Part shown: positions 45,476 through 55,535 of the stretch, one piece after another
How the letters are laid out: each line of letters starts with the position of its first letter
Numbering within the stretch: the stretch's first letter is position 1
Source of the DNA: Hyphomonadaceae bacterium
GTDB taxonomy: Bacteria; Pseudomonadota; Alphaproteobacteria; Caulobacterales; Aquidulcibacteraceae
Assembly: GCA_016791365.1 (NCBI GenBank)
Contig: JAEUMT010000027.1
Span: 248,001 to 312,000, forward strand
DNA length: 64,000 bases
Direction: 5' to 3'
Position numbers and translations under genes: made by a program
The notes under the pieces: model-generated
Told to the model about the DNA's origin: nothing
What the model saw: only the letters and a program-made list of their open reading frames with translations
The model's database searches: none

Positions 45476-48400
45476 CGAACCGCCGCAACCAGAGCGTTGA
45501 ACTCGGCGGCGATCAGCATCAGTTTCGCGAACGTCCATGGGCCCTGGCCGTTGAGTTCGGCGAAGGCCGAGCGCGCGCGCGATGCCGGCTGACCAAGCGA
45601 TGCGAGCCATTTTTGCGCGGCGTCCGTCGCCCACGCGGCGTCGGCGTTGTTCGGCGGCTTGCCGATCGAACGCGCGGCGGCTTCCGCGAGCTTCAACTGA
45701 GCTTCGCCAAAATCTCCGGCCGCGCGGCGCACGACAAGACGATCCCAGTGCTGCTCAAGCTTCATGTTTGTCGCGGCGTCACGCAACGCATCAAGCCCAA
45801 GCTCGGCGCCAATGACGCAATGGAGCGTCGAGGCCGGCGGGATGCCCCACCCAGTGTCGCGAGCCATATCAGCGACATCGAGCGACAGGGTCAGCGGTGA
45901 CAGCAGCGCCGCTTCGTGCGCGATGTCATCCGGCGCGCCAAGAGCGACAAGATCGGCGCGGCGGGTGGCGACACGCTCGCGCTCAATGCGGCTCAAATCC
46001 GCGATGATCGTCTCACGCTGCTCACGCACCGGATCCTGGTAACGCGCGACGATGTCGAGGACTGTCGGTGGTTTCTCGTTCTCGAAGCCGGCATTGCGCG
46101 CAAGGTAGGTAACGGCGCGGCGAAGCGCACCGCCTACCCGCTGGTGCAGCGCGATCTGCGCGGCGGCGGGAACCTTGTTGTCGAGCGCGTTGATGCGATC
46201 GACGAGAGCTTCAAGTTCGAAAATCCGGCGCGCTGCTTCGAACGCCAACGCGACCGTAACGGTGCGCGCCCGCGAAATGTCCTTGATGCGATCTACAAAG
46301 GACGGCCCGCAGCGATTGACGAGATCGTCAGCCAACTGCGTTGCGATGATCTCGCGGCGCAGGCGGTGACGCGCCATCTGAGCTTCAAACTTCCAAAGCT
46401 CGCGCGGGAAATACTCTTTCAACGGCGCCGCGAACGCAGGATCGTCCGGCGCGCTGGATGCGACAATGGCGTCAAAGAGATTGATCTTCGAATAGGCCAC
46501 GAGTTTTGCGAGCTCGGGTCGCGTCAGGCCCAGCTTGCCGGTGCGGAGCACGGCGAACTCACTGGTTAGAGGCAGGCCTTCAACGCGGCGGGAGAGCTTT
46601 CCTTCAAGCTCCAGGCGCTGAATGAAGCGCTCGTGGCTGTCGAGATCATTGACGGCGCTCGCTTGCGCGATCGAGATCGCGCCCGTTTGGTCGTAGTTGT
46701 CAGCGAGTACGAGATCGCCCACCTCGTCGGTCATCGATTCCAGCAATTTGTCGCGCTTGTCTTCCTTGAGCGCGCCACTGCGAATGACATCGCCCAGCAG
46801 AATCTTGATGTTGACCTCATGATCGGAGGTATCGACGCCCGCCGAGTTGTCGATGGCGTCGGTATTGATGCGCCCGCCATTGCGCGCGAACGCGATACGG
46901 CCCTTCTGGGTGACGCCAAGGTTCGCGCCTTCGCCCACGACCTGGGCGCGCACGTCCTCCGCGTCGACACGCATGGCGTCGTTGGCCTTGTCGCCCACCT
47001 CAGCGTGGCTCTCCGCGCGCGCCTTGATGTAATTGCCGATGCCGCCAAACCACATGAGTTCGCACTTGGCCTTGAGCAGCGCCGACATGAGTTCAACCGG
47101 CGTCACCGAAGACTTTTCGAGGCCCGTCAGGGCCGCGATCTCGGGCGTGACATCGATTGACTTTGAACTGCGCGAGAAAACCCCGCCGCCCTTTGAAATC
47201 AGCTTCTTGTCGTAATCCTGCCAACTGGTGCGCGGCGTATCGAACAGCCGCTTGCGCTCGATCCAGGTCTTTTCGCAATCGCCAGGCGTGGGATCGATGA
47301 AGATGTCCCGGTGATCGAACGCCGCGAGCAACCTGATCTTTCGCGAGAGCAACATGCCGTTGCCGAATACGTCACCCGACATATCGCCGACGCCGATGAC
47401 CGTGAATTCTTCTTCCTGGATATTCTTGCCGACCTCGCGGAAGTGTCGCTTCACGGCTTCCCACGCACCCTTGGCGGTGATGCCCATGGCTTTGTGGTCA
47501 TAGCCAACCGAACCGCCCGACGCGAACGCATCGCCAAGCCAGTGGCCGTAATCGGCGCTGATGCCGTTGGCGATATCGGAGAACGTCGCCGTGCCCTTGT
47601 CGGCGGCGACAACGAGGTATGCGTCGTCATCGTCCCAGCGGATCACTTGCTTCGGCGGAACGATGAGATCGCCTTTGATGTTGTCGGTAATGTCCAGCAG
47701 GCCGCGCAGGAACGTCTTGTAAGCCTCAACGCCGGCTTCCTGATATCCGGGCGCGCCGCGCGCAGGCAGCCGCTTCGGGAAGAAGCCGCCCTTGGCGCCA
47801 ACAGGAACGATAATGGCGTTCTTCACTTGCTGCGCCTTGACGAGATCGAGCACTTCGGTGCGGAAATCGTCGCGCCTGTCCGACCAGCGCAAGCCGCCGC
47901 GCGCGACGGGACCGAAGCGCAGGTGCACGCCTTCCACTTGCGGGCTCGCCACCCAAATTTCGCGATACGGCTTCGGCGCCGGCAATTCAGCCACGGCGTG
48001 CGAGTCGATCTTGAACGACATGTAGGACTTGGGCTGACCGTCGGCGCCCGGCTGATAGTAATTCGTGCGGCGGATGGCTTTGACCAAATGTGCGATGCGG
48101 CGCAGCGCGCGGTCCTCATCGAGACTGACAACCTCGTTCAGCCTCGCCTCAATCATAAACTCAAGCTTCGAGGATCGCGCTTGGCGCGTATCCATCTGCT
48201 CAGGCAGGTTCGGATCGAAACGCGCTTTGAAGAAAGCCAGGATAAGCGCCGCGATCTTCGTGTTGTTTGCGAGCGCCGCTTCCTGCGCGGACTGCGTCGG
48301 GTCGAGTCCGCTCTGCTGGCGATAGCGCGCGAGCGCGCGGATAAGCGCCGCTTCACGCCACGAACACGGCAACGCCAAGATAAGTTTGTTGAAGCCGTCG

Positions 48401-50349
48401 CTTTCAGCAAGGCCAGTCCAGACGGCTGCGAACGCCTGCTCGAAAAGCGCCCCGGCCCGATCGAGATCAATCGGCTGACCATCGGCGGAACGGCACTCAA
48501 TGTCGTGAACATGGATCCGCTGCGCGGTATGAAACGCACCGGCGCGCAGTTGCAGCTCGAAGTTCACTTCTGAATCGACGAACAGGCCCATGTTTTCGAG
48601 GATCGGCACGGTGGCGGAAAGCGCCAGCACATCACCGCGCGCATAGAATTTGCAGCGCATGATGTTGTCGGCGTCGCCAGGGCGGCGATAGGCGCGCGCG
48701 CGAATAGTCTCGTCATCGCGCGCGCTCATGATCTCGGCGCTATCGATCAGCGCTTCATCAACAGAATAACGCTCGCGATACGCGGCCGTGAACGCCTCAT
48801 TGAAACGCGCGGACGCTTCTTCGCGCGCGCCGGTGTCAAACCGCTCCGAGCGCAGCAGCGCCTGGGCGAAGTCGTCCTCCCACGTCCGGGTCAGCGCGGC
48901 GAGTTCAACATCAAGCTTATGCAGATTGGGTTCAGGACGGGTCTTGTCGATATCGCCGATAACGAACAGCACGCGCGCCAATTGGCCTTCGCCAAGTTGC
49001 GGCTGAAAACTCTCGACTTCACCACCATAGGCGTGGGCGATGAGATTGCCCGCGGCGACACGAACGTCGGTGTCGTAGCGATCCTTTGGAATATAGACGA
49101 GAGCGCTCACAAAGCGGTTGAAGCGATCGCGGCGTGCGAACACACGCGCGCGCGGCCGGTCGAGCAAGTGCAGAACTCCGCGCGCGGCCCCCAGGAGCTC
49201 CTCGCGGGACACCTGCCAAAGCTCTTCACGCGGATAATATTCAATGATCTTGCGCAGCGTCTTGGCGTTGTGCCCCCCCGGCGCAAAACCGGCCTGGTTC
49301 ATCACCCACTCGGCCTTCTTGCGCAAGACTGGAATATTGCGCGTCGGCTCCGTGAAGCTCTCGCTAGTAAACAAACCGACGAACCGCACCTCGCCTATGG
49401 CTTCGCCCTGATCGTTGTAGCGTTTGACGCCGATATAGTCGGCCGTTGCGCGACGGTGGACACGCGCGCGCAGCGTCGATTTCGCTACGATCAGCGGCAT
49501 CGGTTCCGCGACGAGGCGCTTCAATTCCGGCGTCAACACCATCGGCTCGGCCGAGGTGCGCAGCACGTAGCGCTCGATGTCGCGCAGCACGCCGAGGCAT
49601 GTGTCCTCAATGATGTCCGGCTCGTGCGGCGTGAACGCGCCCTTGGTATCGCGGACATATTGATAGTCACGGGCGCCAAGGAATGTGAACTTGTCAGCCG
49701 CGAGCCAGCGCAACAGCGCAACAGCTTCAGCGACATCGCTCGGCGCGGCGTTCGACTTGGCCTTCTCAAGCTCATCCGCGGCATCCAGCATCCGCTGACG
49801 CATCGCCTGGAAATCACCAACTGACTCGCGCACATCCGAGAGCGAGGCGCGGACGCCGTCCAGAAGCGCCTTGGTCTTTTGCGCCGAGAGACGCGGCATG
49901 TGGATTTGAATGAGCGAATCGCGCCCCTTCCCCTTCGCGGACGGCGCCAGCGGGTGGAACATTGCCAGCGATGTGATGCCCTGGTCGGCTAGTTCGCCCA
50001 TGACCGAGTCCACCAGGAACGGCATGTCCGGGCCGGCGATCTCGAGAATGTCGCGATCAAGCTGCTTGCCGCCGACGCCGATGCCGCGGCGAACCCGAAC
50101 GCATTGCTCTTCGCACTCGCGCTCCGCGCGCCAGACCCAAAAATCGTGGGCGAGCGCCGCGAAATCCTCGACCGAGAGATCGCCGAGTTCATCGTCCGAG
50201 GCATCCTCATAGAGGCCCCGCAAGAACATCTCGGCGGCGGCGTCGATGGCGCCGTTTGCGCGGAACGCCGGCCAAGGGCCCTTCACGGCCTGGTCGACGA
50301 ATTGGTCAGCGGTTTTCGGGAGTTCTTGGCGCGCGGTCGCAGCGTCCAT
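45472..50349 (-). CDS. gdhB: NAD-specific glutamate dehydrogenase, large (L-180) type
   Basis: Converts glutamate to 2-oxoglutarate and ammonia with NAD. 1,625 residues, the size of the large bacterial class found in alphaproteobacteria and Pseudomonas. The catalytic core lies in the middle: GPVARGGLRWSDRRDDFRTE (near 815), VPVGAKGGFFPKR (near 850) and the NAD-binding GVGDMSGDVFGNGML (near 985). Long N- and C-terminal parts surround it and probably regulate it. The ATG at 50349 has AAGGAAA. It fits with the hut genes, which yield glutamate. The gene symbol is family usage, not a proven orthologue. Confidence 0.96.
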   Translation of the reverse strand: MDAATARQELPKTADQFVDQAVKGPWPAFRANGAIDAAAEMFLRGLYEDASDDELGDLSVEDFAALAHDFWVWRAERECEEQCVRVRRGIGVGGKQLDRDILEIAGPDMPFLVDSVMGELADQGITSLAMFHPLAPSAKGKGRDSLIQIHMPRLSAQKTKALLDGVRASLSDVRESVGDFQAMRQRMLDAADELEKAKSNAAPSDVAEAVALLRWLAADKFTFLGARDYQYVRDTKGAFTPHEPDIIEDTCLGVLRDIERYVLRTSAEPMVLTPELKRLVAEPMPLIVAKSTLRARVHRRATADYIGVKRYNDQGEAIGEVRFVGLFTSESFTEPTRNIPVLRKKAEWVMNQAGFAPGGHNAKTLRKIIEYYPREELWQVSREELLGAARGVLHLLDRPRARVFARRDRFNRFVSALVYIPKDRYDTDVRVAAGNLIAHAYGGEVESFQPQLGEGQLARVLFVIGDIDKTRPEPNLHKLDVELAALTRTWEDDFAQALLRSERFDTGAREEASARFNEAFTAAYRERYSVDEALIDSAEIMSARDDETIRARAYRRPGDADNIMRCKFYARGDVLALSATVPILENMGLFVDSEVNFELQLRAGAFHTAQRIHVHDIECRSADGQPIDLDRAGALFEQAFAAVWTGLAESDGFNKLILALPCSWREAALIRALARYRQQSGLDPTQSAQEAALANNTKIAALILAFFKARFDPNLPEQMDTRQARSSKLEFMIEARLNEVVSLDEDRALRRIAHLVKAIRRTNYYQPGADGQPKSYMSFKIDSHAVAELPAPKPYREIWVASPQVEGVHLRFGPVARGGLRWSDRRDDFRTEVLDLVKAQQVKNAIIVPVGAKGGFFPKRLPARGAPGYQEAGVEAYKTFLRGLLDITDNIKGDLIVPPKQVIRWDDDDAYLVVAADKGTATFSDIANGISADYGHWLGDAFASGGSVGYDHKAMGITAKGAWEAVKRHFREVGKNIQEEEFTVIGVGDMSGDVFGNGMLLSRKIRLLAAFDHRDIFIDPTPGDCEKTWIERKRLFDTPRTSWQDYDKKLISKGGGVFSRSSKSIDVTPEIAALTGLEKSSVTPVELMSALLKAKCELMWFGGIGNYIKARAESHAEVGDKANDAMRVDAEDVRAQVVGEGANLGVTQKGRIAFARNGGRINTDAIDNSAGVDTSDHEVNIKILLGDVIRSGALKEDKRDKLLESMTDEVGDLVLADNYDQTGAISIAQASAVNDLDSHERFIQRLELEGKLSRRVEGLPLTSEFAVLRTGKLGLTRPELAKLVAYSKINLFDAIVASSAPDDPAFAAPLKEYFPRELWKFEAQMARHRLRREIIATQLADDLVNRCGPSFVDRIKDISRARTVTVALAFEAARRIFELEALVDRINALDNKVPAAAQIALHQRVGGALRRAVTYLARNAGFENEKPPTVLDIVARYQDPVREQRETIIADLSRIERERVATRRADLVALGAPDDIAHEAALLSPLTLSLDVADMARDTGWGIPPASTLHCVIGAELGLDALRDAATNMKLEQHWDRLVVRRAAGDFGEAQLKLAEAAARSIGKPPNNADAAWATDAAQKWLASLGQPASRARSAFAELNGQGPWTFAKLMLIAAEFNALVAAVR

Positions 50350-50483
50350 GGAGCGTTTCCTTATTTTGGCGCGAACCTACTCGCCCCCGCGTCAACTGCA
50401 ACCGCCGGAACGCCGCGATTTTGTCTCAAGAGCGGGTCCGAGCCGTGCATCGGCGGATAGCGGGAACGGCAATCCGACGCCTC

Positions 50484-51245
50484 TTAGGGCTCGACCGAGA
50501 GGCGGTGAAAAATGAATGACTGGGCTGAATAGAAGTAGAACGCGCCAAATACGAAAAATACTTCGGTGATGCCCATCTCGGCGATCTCCCATACTTGCCC
50601 ATCCGGCAGCATGTTCAAGGTGAACAGTGCCTCGAACAAGATTTGAGGCGCCACGACGAGGACGACCGTGGGGATGAGGGAGAGAAGCGTGGTCCCGAGA
50701 ATCGGCCAAAATCTTCCGCGGGTGAGCGGCCATGACTGATAGAGGTGGATGCGTTCGTCCAGGAGCGTTCGCGGCCCTGCAAACCAGAGCCGCACCGACA
50801 CATAGATGAGTGGCAAGGCGACGAGGCCCGCAGCCGCGACCGCAACATGCATGCGATACGGTTCAGGCGCGAAATACGATGCGCCACCGGCAGCCAACGC
50901 AGCGACAAGAACGAACGGGAGCAACACTGCAATCCCATACCAGACACCCAGCGCCAGCAGCGCCACCCCATCCCGCAACGAAGGGTTTTGAGTACGCTGT
51001 CCTAGGTGCTGAAGCGCCAGGGCCATCGCGAAACCGCTGACGAACATGCTGATGAGGTTCGTAACAAGCGTGTAGAGGCGACCATTGCTCGATGCAGGGT
51101 CGTCATACAGCGCATTGTAGCCAAGCTCCGCGAACGCAAGGTCGAGGGCAAAGAAAATTGCGATGCTCACGACGATGAGCGCAATCGCCGCCGTGGGCCG
51201 CTGCGCAATCAGCACAAATGGATAGGCAATCAGCGCGCCGATCAT
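50484..51245 (-). CDS. Polytopic membrane protein of unknown function
   Basis: 253 residues with about six hydrophobic segments (the first at 15-35). Its composition and length recall YIPF-like or DUF-type membrane proteins, but I recognise no motif. FYFYSAQSFIFHRLSVEP ends the chain. It is alone, 134 bases downstream of the GDH start and upstream of a 351-base gap. Confidence 0.75.
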   Translation of the reverse strand: MIGALIAYPFVLIAQRPTAAIALIVVSIAIFFALDLAFAELGYNALYDDPASSNGRLYTLVTNLISMFVSGFAMALALQHLGQRTQNPSLRDGVALLALGVWYGIAVLLPFVLVAALAAGGASYFAPEPYRMHVAVAAAGLVALPLIYVSVRLWFAGPRTLLDERIHLYQSWPLTRGRFWPILGTTLLSLIPTVVLVVAPQILFEALFTLNMLPDGQVWEIAEMGITEVFFVFGAFYFYSAQSFIFHRLSVEP

Positions 51246-51596
51246 GCTCCGTCCCCCGCCTCAACGGAAGCAGGAGAAGGGCGGCGACGCAACTGAGATC
51301 GTTTGAATTGATTAGAAATTGGCGGCGCCGTCGAACGGGGACAAGCTGTCCGACGGCGCCTGCAGGCCTCGCAGCAGGCTGGGTGGGGGACGCACGCGGA
51401 GGCCTGGTCTAATATCGAAGACGCGCCGCCCGCATGATGAAGCCCCCCATGAGCCCACGTGTGCGATTCGACACGTCAGAAGCTGACGTGAGCGCGCCGA
51501 GACAGGTGCGAAACTAGAGTTGCGTTTTGCAAAACGCCCCTAGCCCCGGCGACGTTCTTCACATCAGCGATACATGTTCGCCGTCGATTCGCAACC
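51246..51596. other. Non-coding gap with two short palindromes
   Basis: 351 bases between the membrane protein and the AI-2E-type gene, both leftward. There is no convincing gene. Two perfect short inverted repeats are visible: CACGTCA (51472-51478) with TGACGTG (51484-51490), and the 16-base GCGTTTTGCAAAACGC (51522-51537). Either could be an operator or hairpin. The rest is unremarkable GC-rich sequence. Confidence 0.6.
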
Positions 51597-52679
51597 TCAA
51601 TTTGATCCGGCTTCGGACTTACTCACGCGCTTCGTTTCGGGTGTGGGTTTGCCGTCGGCGGAGAGCAAAATTGCGATCCATCGCGTCGACGGAAATTGCG
51701 CCAATACAATCATGATCATGACTGTCATCGGCGCCGCAAGAAACGCGCCGACAATGCCCCAAACCAAGCCCCAGATCGCAAGCGCAAGCAGAACGACCAC
51801 GGCGGAAAGATTCAATGACTCTCCTGTCATGCGCGGCTGCAGGAAATTTCCGATCACAAATTGCCAGAAGCCGACGCCGGCAAAAACCGCGACGACCGGC
51901 GCGAGTGTGGGAAATTGCACAAGCGCAACGGCGGTCGTGAGCACGGTGGCGGCAATCGATCCGATGGTTGGAATGTAGTTGAGAAAGAAAATCAGAAACG
52001 ACCAGAAGAGCGCGTTTTCCAGCCCGATAATGCGCAGCGTCAGATAGGTCAGCGCCGTGATCACGAGGCTCATCACGGTCTGCACCCCCAGATAGCGCTC
52101 CATGGACTCACGGATGCGCGCCAGCACTTCACGCGCCGCTTCACGCTGGCCCTTGCCTCTGAAAATAAGATCAATCTTGTCCTTCATGACGGCGGCCGCC
52201 GGGAACAAGAAAGCCAAATAGATCAAGGTGAACGTCGCGGCTGACGCGAAATTCTGAATGCTCTGCCCGATCTCGACCGTGAGCCGATTGTCCGGATTGG
52301 CTTGCGCGACAAGATCGCCGACCGTGGGCGGAACGCCCGGGGCGCCAAGCGCCTGGTGAGCCTGACTGATGACCTGGTTGAGCCGGAACTCATAGGCGGT
52401 CATGTCGCTCAGGATCCTGGCGATGTTGTCGATAACGACAAAGCCAATCAGCGCAACGAGGCTCATGACCAGAACCAGGGCTACGGGCAGCGCCAACCAC
52501 CGCGGCAGGAACGGAATCTTCTTATCCAGGCTGTCGCTGAGACCGTCGATCGCCAGCCAAAGGATCATCGCCATAGCGAATTGAGTGAGCGGCTCACGCA
52601 GAAAGAAGAGCCCCGCCGCAATGACCCCGGTGGCGATGATCCAAAGCGCGCCGCGCTGCGAAATTTCCAGACTGGCCAT
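51597..52679 (-). CDS. AI-2E family transporter
   Basis: 360 residues with about seven or eight hydrophobic segments. The conserved core is present: FLNYIPTIGSIAATVLTTAVAL, then GNFLQPRMTGESLNLSAVVV, then a glycine-rich LAIWGLVWGIVGAFLAAP. Members export autoinducer-2 or act in Na+/H+ exchange; which applies is not known. The ATG at 52679 (MASLEIS) has GAGGG upstream; a longer frame would overlap the divergent ATPase gene. Confidence 0.9.
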   Translation of the reverse strand: MASLEISQRGALWIIATGVIAAGLFFLREPLTQFAMAMILWLAIDGLSDSLDKKIPFLPRWLALPVALVLVMSLVALIGFVVIDNIARILSDMTAYEFRLNQVISQAHQALGAPGVPPTVGDLVAQANPDNRLTVEIGQSIQNFASAATFTLIYLAFLFPAAAVMKDKIDLIFRGKGQREAAREVLARIRESMERYLGVQTVMSLVITALTYLTLRIIGLENALFWSFLIFFLNYIPTIGSIAATVLTTAVALVQFPTLAPVVAVFAGVGFWQFVIGNFLQPRMTGESLNLSAVVVLLALAIWGLVWGIVGAFLAAPMTVMIMIVLAQFPSTRWIAILLSADGKPTPETKRVSKSEAGSN

Positions 52680-52776
52680 GGCGCCCTCTTGCTTTGAGCC
52701 TGCCTGCGGCGCAAGGCCCGCCTTGGCCGGAAAGGCCCGTTGCGCCAAGCTGTTGGCGAAGCAGGAGTCAGAAGAC

Positions 52777-54315
52777 ATGGCGGAGAACATCGACATTGGC
52801 GCAAGCGTCGACGGCATTCAGAGTTTCGCTCTGAAACGCGCCAACCGCCACGGCCTGATCGCGGGCGCAACGGGAACCGGCAAGACGGTGACGCTGCAGG
52901 TGCTGGCGGAGGCGTTCGCGCGCGAAGGCGTCAATGTGTTCGCCGCCGACATTAAGGGCGATCTCTCCGGCTGCGCCGCCCCCGGCGATCCGCCGCCCGC
53001 CTGGGCCACGGCGCGCGCCGCGGAAATCAACATCCCGCTGACGCCAGAAGCCGCGCCGGCCGTGTTCTGGGATGTCTATGGCGAGTTGGGCCACCCCGTG
53101 CGCACCACGGTCACGGAGATGGGTCCGGTGCTGATGGGGCGTGTGCTCGAAGCGACCGACGCGCAGGAAGGGGCGCTCACGATCGCCTTCCGTTTGGCGG
53201 ACGATTGGCTGAACGAGGGCAAGAATGAAGGCCTGCTGCTCGATCTCAACGATCTCCGCGCCCTGCTCACGTATCTGTCCGAGAACGCCGACGACATCGG
53301 CAAGAAGTACGGCCTGGTGACGCCGCAATCGATCGCGGCGCTGCAGCGCAAAGTGCTGCAGCTGGAGATGGACGGCGCGGACCGCTTCTTCGGCGAACCC
53401 GCCTTCAAGCTGGAAGAACTCACGCGCATGCGCGCGGACGGCAAAGGCACGATCAACGTGCTCGCCTCCGAGCGTCTGGTGCAGAGCCCGAGGCTCTATT
53501 CAGCCTTCCTGCTCTGGCTGCTGAGTGAGCTTTGGGAGGAGCTGCCGGAGGTCGGCGACCAGGACAAGCCGAAACTCGTCTTCTTTTTCGACGAAGCCCA
53601 CCTCCTCTTCCGTGATGCGCCGAAGGAGCTGATCAACAAGGTCGAGCAGGTCGTGCGGCTGATTCGCTCGAAAGGCGTCGGCATCTACTTCGTCACCCAA
53701 TCGCCAACCGACATCCCGGAGATTGTGCTGTCGCAGCTCGGCAATCGCTTTCAGCATGCGCTCCGCGCCTACACGCCGACCGACCAGAAGGCGGTGCGCG
53801 CGGCGGCGCAATCTTTCCGCGCCAACGAAAAGGTCGATGTCGCCAAGGAGATCCAGGAATTGGGTGTCGGCGAAGCGCTTGTTTCCACGCTCGACGCAAA
53901 AGGCGCGCCGACGCCCGTCGCGCGGACAAAAATCCGCCCGCCGAACGGTCAGGTTGGCCCGATCCTGCCGCCGCAGCGCGCGGCATTGATGAAGGAGAAT
54001 GTGGCCGGACGCGCCTACGAAAAGACCGTGGACCGCGTCAGCGCCCACGAAATTCTCGGCAAGCGCGCCGCGGCGCTCGCCGACGCGGAGGCGCGCGAGG
54101 AGGAACGCGAAGCACGTGAGAAGGAGGAGGCCCGCGCGTCGAAGACCCGTTCAAGCGGCGGCGCGGCCGGACGCGCACGTTCCACACGCAGCTCATCGTC
54201 AAGAACAACGCCGCTCGAGCGCCAGGGCGGACGCGTCGCCAGCGGGGTGTTCAACACGATCGTGCGCGAGTTGATGCGCGGTATCCTGGGCACGCCGTCC
54301 CGGCGGCGGCGCTAA
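52777..54315 (+). CDS. HerA/DUF853-family ATPase
   Basis: 512 residues of the YjgR-like HerA helicase family. Walker A is GATGTGKT (30-37), Walker B is KLVFFFDEAHLLF, and FVTQSPTDIPEIVLSQLGNRFQHALRA marks the sensor and arginine-finger area. The C-terminal 100 residues are charged and low in complexity. The role is not settled; relatives are DNA-translocating motors. The ATG at 52777 has AGGAG upstream and begins where the family begins. The stop shares CTAA with the convergent zapE stop. Confidence 0.9.
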   Translation: MAENIDIGASVDGIQSFALKRANRHGLIAGATGTGKTVTLQVLAEAFAREGVNVFAADIKGDLSGCAAPGDPPPAWATARAAEINIPLTPEAAPAVFWDVYGELGHPVRTTVTEMGPVLMGRVLEATDAQEGALTIAFRLADDWLNEGKNEGLLLDLNDLRALLTYLSENADDIGKKYGLVTPQSIAALQRKVLQLEMDGADRFFGEPAFKLEELTRMRADGKGTINVLASERLVQSPRLYSAFLLWLLSELWEELPEVGDQDKPKLVFFFDEAHLLFRDAPKELINKVEQVVRLIRSKGVGIYFVTQSPTDIPEIVLSQLGNRFQHALRAYTPTDQKAVRAAAQSFRANEKVDVAKEIQELGVGEALVSTLDAKGAPTPVARTKIRPPNGQVGPILPPQRAALMKENVAGRAYEKTVDRVSAHEILGKRAAALADAEAREEEREAREKEEARASKTRSSGGAAGRARSTRSSSSRTTPLERQGGRVASGVFNTIVRELMRGILGTPSRRRR

Positions 54316-55418
54316 CCGACAACGCCGCTCTTCCACTCGGCATCGCGCCGGGGCAGCGCAAGGTAGGCTTCGCCGCGCATTTCCATGAGCCGCGAGGCCG
54401 TGCGCTCGAACTCGAAGCTCTGGTCGCCGGCGGGATAAAGATCGATCGGCTGCGTTTCAGCCGAGGCGACCAGCTTCACCTTCGCTTCGTAAAGAGCATC
54501 GATCAGCGTGCGAAAACGCGCCGCTTCTTCGCGCATGGATGGGGTAAGACGCGGGATGTTCTCCAACAGCACCGTGTGAAAACGCTCAGCGATTTCGAGG
54601 TAGTCAGCGGCGCCGAGCGCACGGGCGCACAGGTCGGTGAAGCCAAAACGGGCGACGCCCGCGGCTTGACGCTCAACGCGCAGCTCACGGCCGCCGACAT
54701 CGAGCACAACCGGATGTGGCGCGGCGCCCGCCGTTAAACGCCTCCACATTGCGTCCATCGCTTCGTCGGAAGCCGGACCAAGCGGCGCATAATAGATTGG
54801 CGCAGCCATCAGCTGGCGAAGGCGAAAATCCTGTGGTCCCGCGATCTGCACGACATCCAAATGCTGTTTCAACAAGGCGATGAAGGGCAAGAAGAGCTGG
54901 CGGTTGATGCCGTTCTTATAAAGTTCGTCCGGCGCGCGATTTGACGTTGCGACGATAACGACATCGTCCTCAAACAAGCGCTCGAACAAGCGGCCGAGGA
55001 TCATCGCGTCCGCGATATCGGTGACTTGGATTTCATCGAAACAGAGCAAGTTTGCTTCGCTCGCGATCTGCTTTGCGGCGTCAGCGATCAGGCGATCCTG
55101 ACCCGCGCCTCGCTCCCGCGCTTTGCGCAGGAAGGCGTGCTGCGCGAGCATGAATTCGTGAAAATGGACGCGGCGCTTTTTCTTTACGTTCGCGGCCTCG
55201 AAGAAAAGGTCGAGCAGCATCGACTTACCGCGCCCGACAGGTCCCCACAGATACAGGCCACGCGGCGGCTTCGCCTTGAACGGCCAGCCGCCCGGCTGCC
55301 AGCGCTCCAGCGCCGTTTCCAGCCCCTCCAGTCGCTCCGCCGCCCGCGCCTGATCGGCGTCGGGCGCAAGCTCGCCTTCGGCCAGGCGCCGGCGGTACGC
55401 GGCCAGAAGCGAAGTCAT
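54312..55418 (-). CDS. zapE: Cell division protein ZapE (AFG1-like ATPase)
   Basis: 368 residues of the AFG1/ZapE AAA+ group, which affects Z-ring stability under stress. Walker A is GPVGRGKS (59-66), VHFHEFMLAQH follows, and Walker B is LLCFDEIQVTDIADAMIL. The C-terminal RFDxLxxxKxxxxxSA-like VKLVASAETQPIDLY region is typical. The ATG at 55418 has GGAG upstream. It is divergent from the acyltransferase gene. Confidence 0.94.
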   Translation of the reverse strand: MTSLLAAYRRRLAEGELAPDADQARAAERLEGLETALERWQPGGWPFKAKPPRGLYLWGPVGRGKSMLLDLFFEAANVKKKRRVHFHEFMLAQHAFLRKARERGAGQDRLIADAAKQIASEANLLCFDEIQVTDIADAMILGRLFERLFEDDVVIVATSNRAPDELYKNGINRQLFLPFIALLKQHLDVVQIAGPQDFRLRQLMAAPIYYAPLGPASDEAMDAMWRRLTAGAAPHPVVLDVGGRELRVERQAAGVARFGFTDLCARALGAADYLEIAERFHTVLLENIPRLTPSMREEAARFRTLIDALYEAKVKLVASAETQPIDLYPAGDQSFEFERTASRLMEMRGEAYLALPRRDAEWKSGVVG

Positions 55419-55535
55419 TACATCTCCGGATAAATCGCGCCGCAAAAAAGCCCGCTGGAGCGGGTGAAGGCAAGCCCCTTTGCCGGAGTTCCGGCCCGTG
55501 CTTGTCTAGCACGAGGCTTCGACTCGCCAGATTTG

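Noticed and set aside
47311-48573. 420-residue open frame on the + strand inside the glutamate dehydrogenase gene
   Set aside because: It is the mirror of a strongly conserved gene in GC-rich DNA; its composition (many R, A, D, H) has no fold-like pattern or motif.
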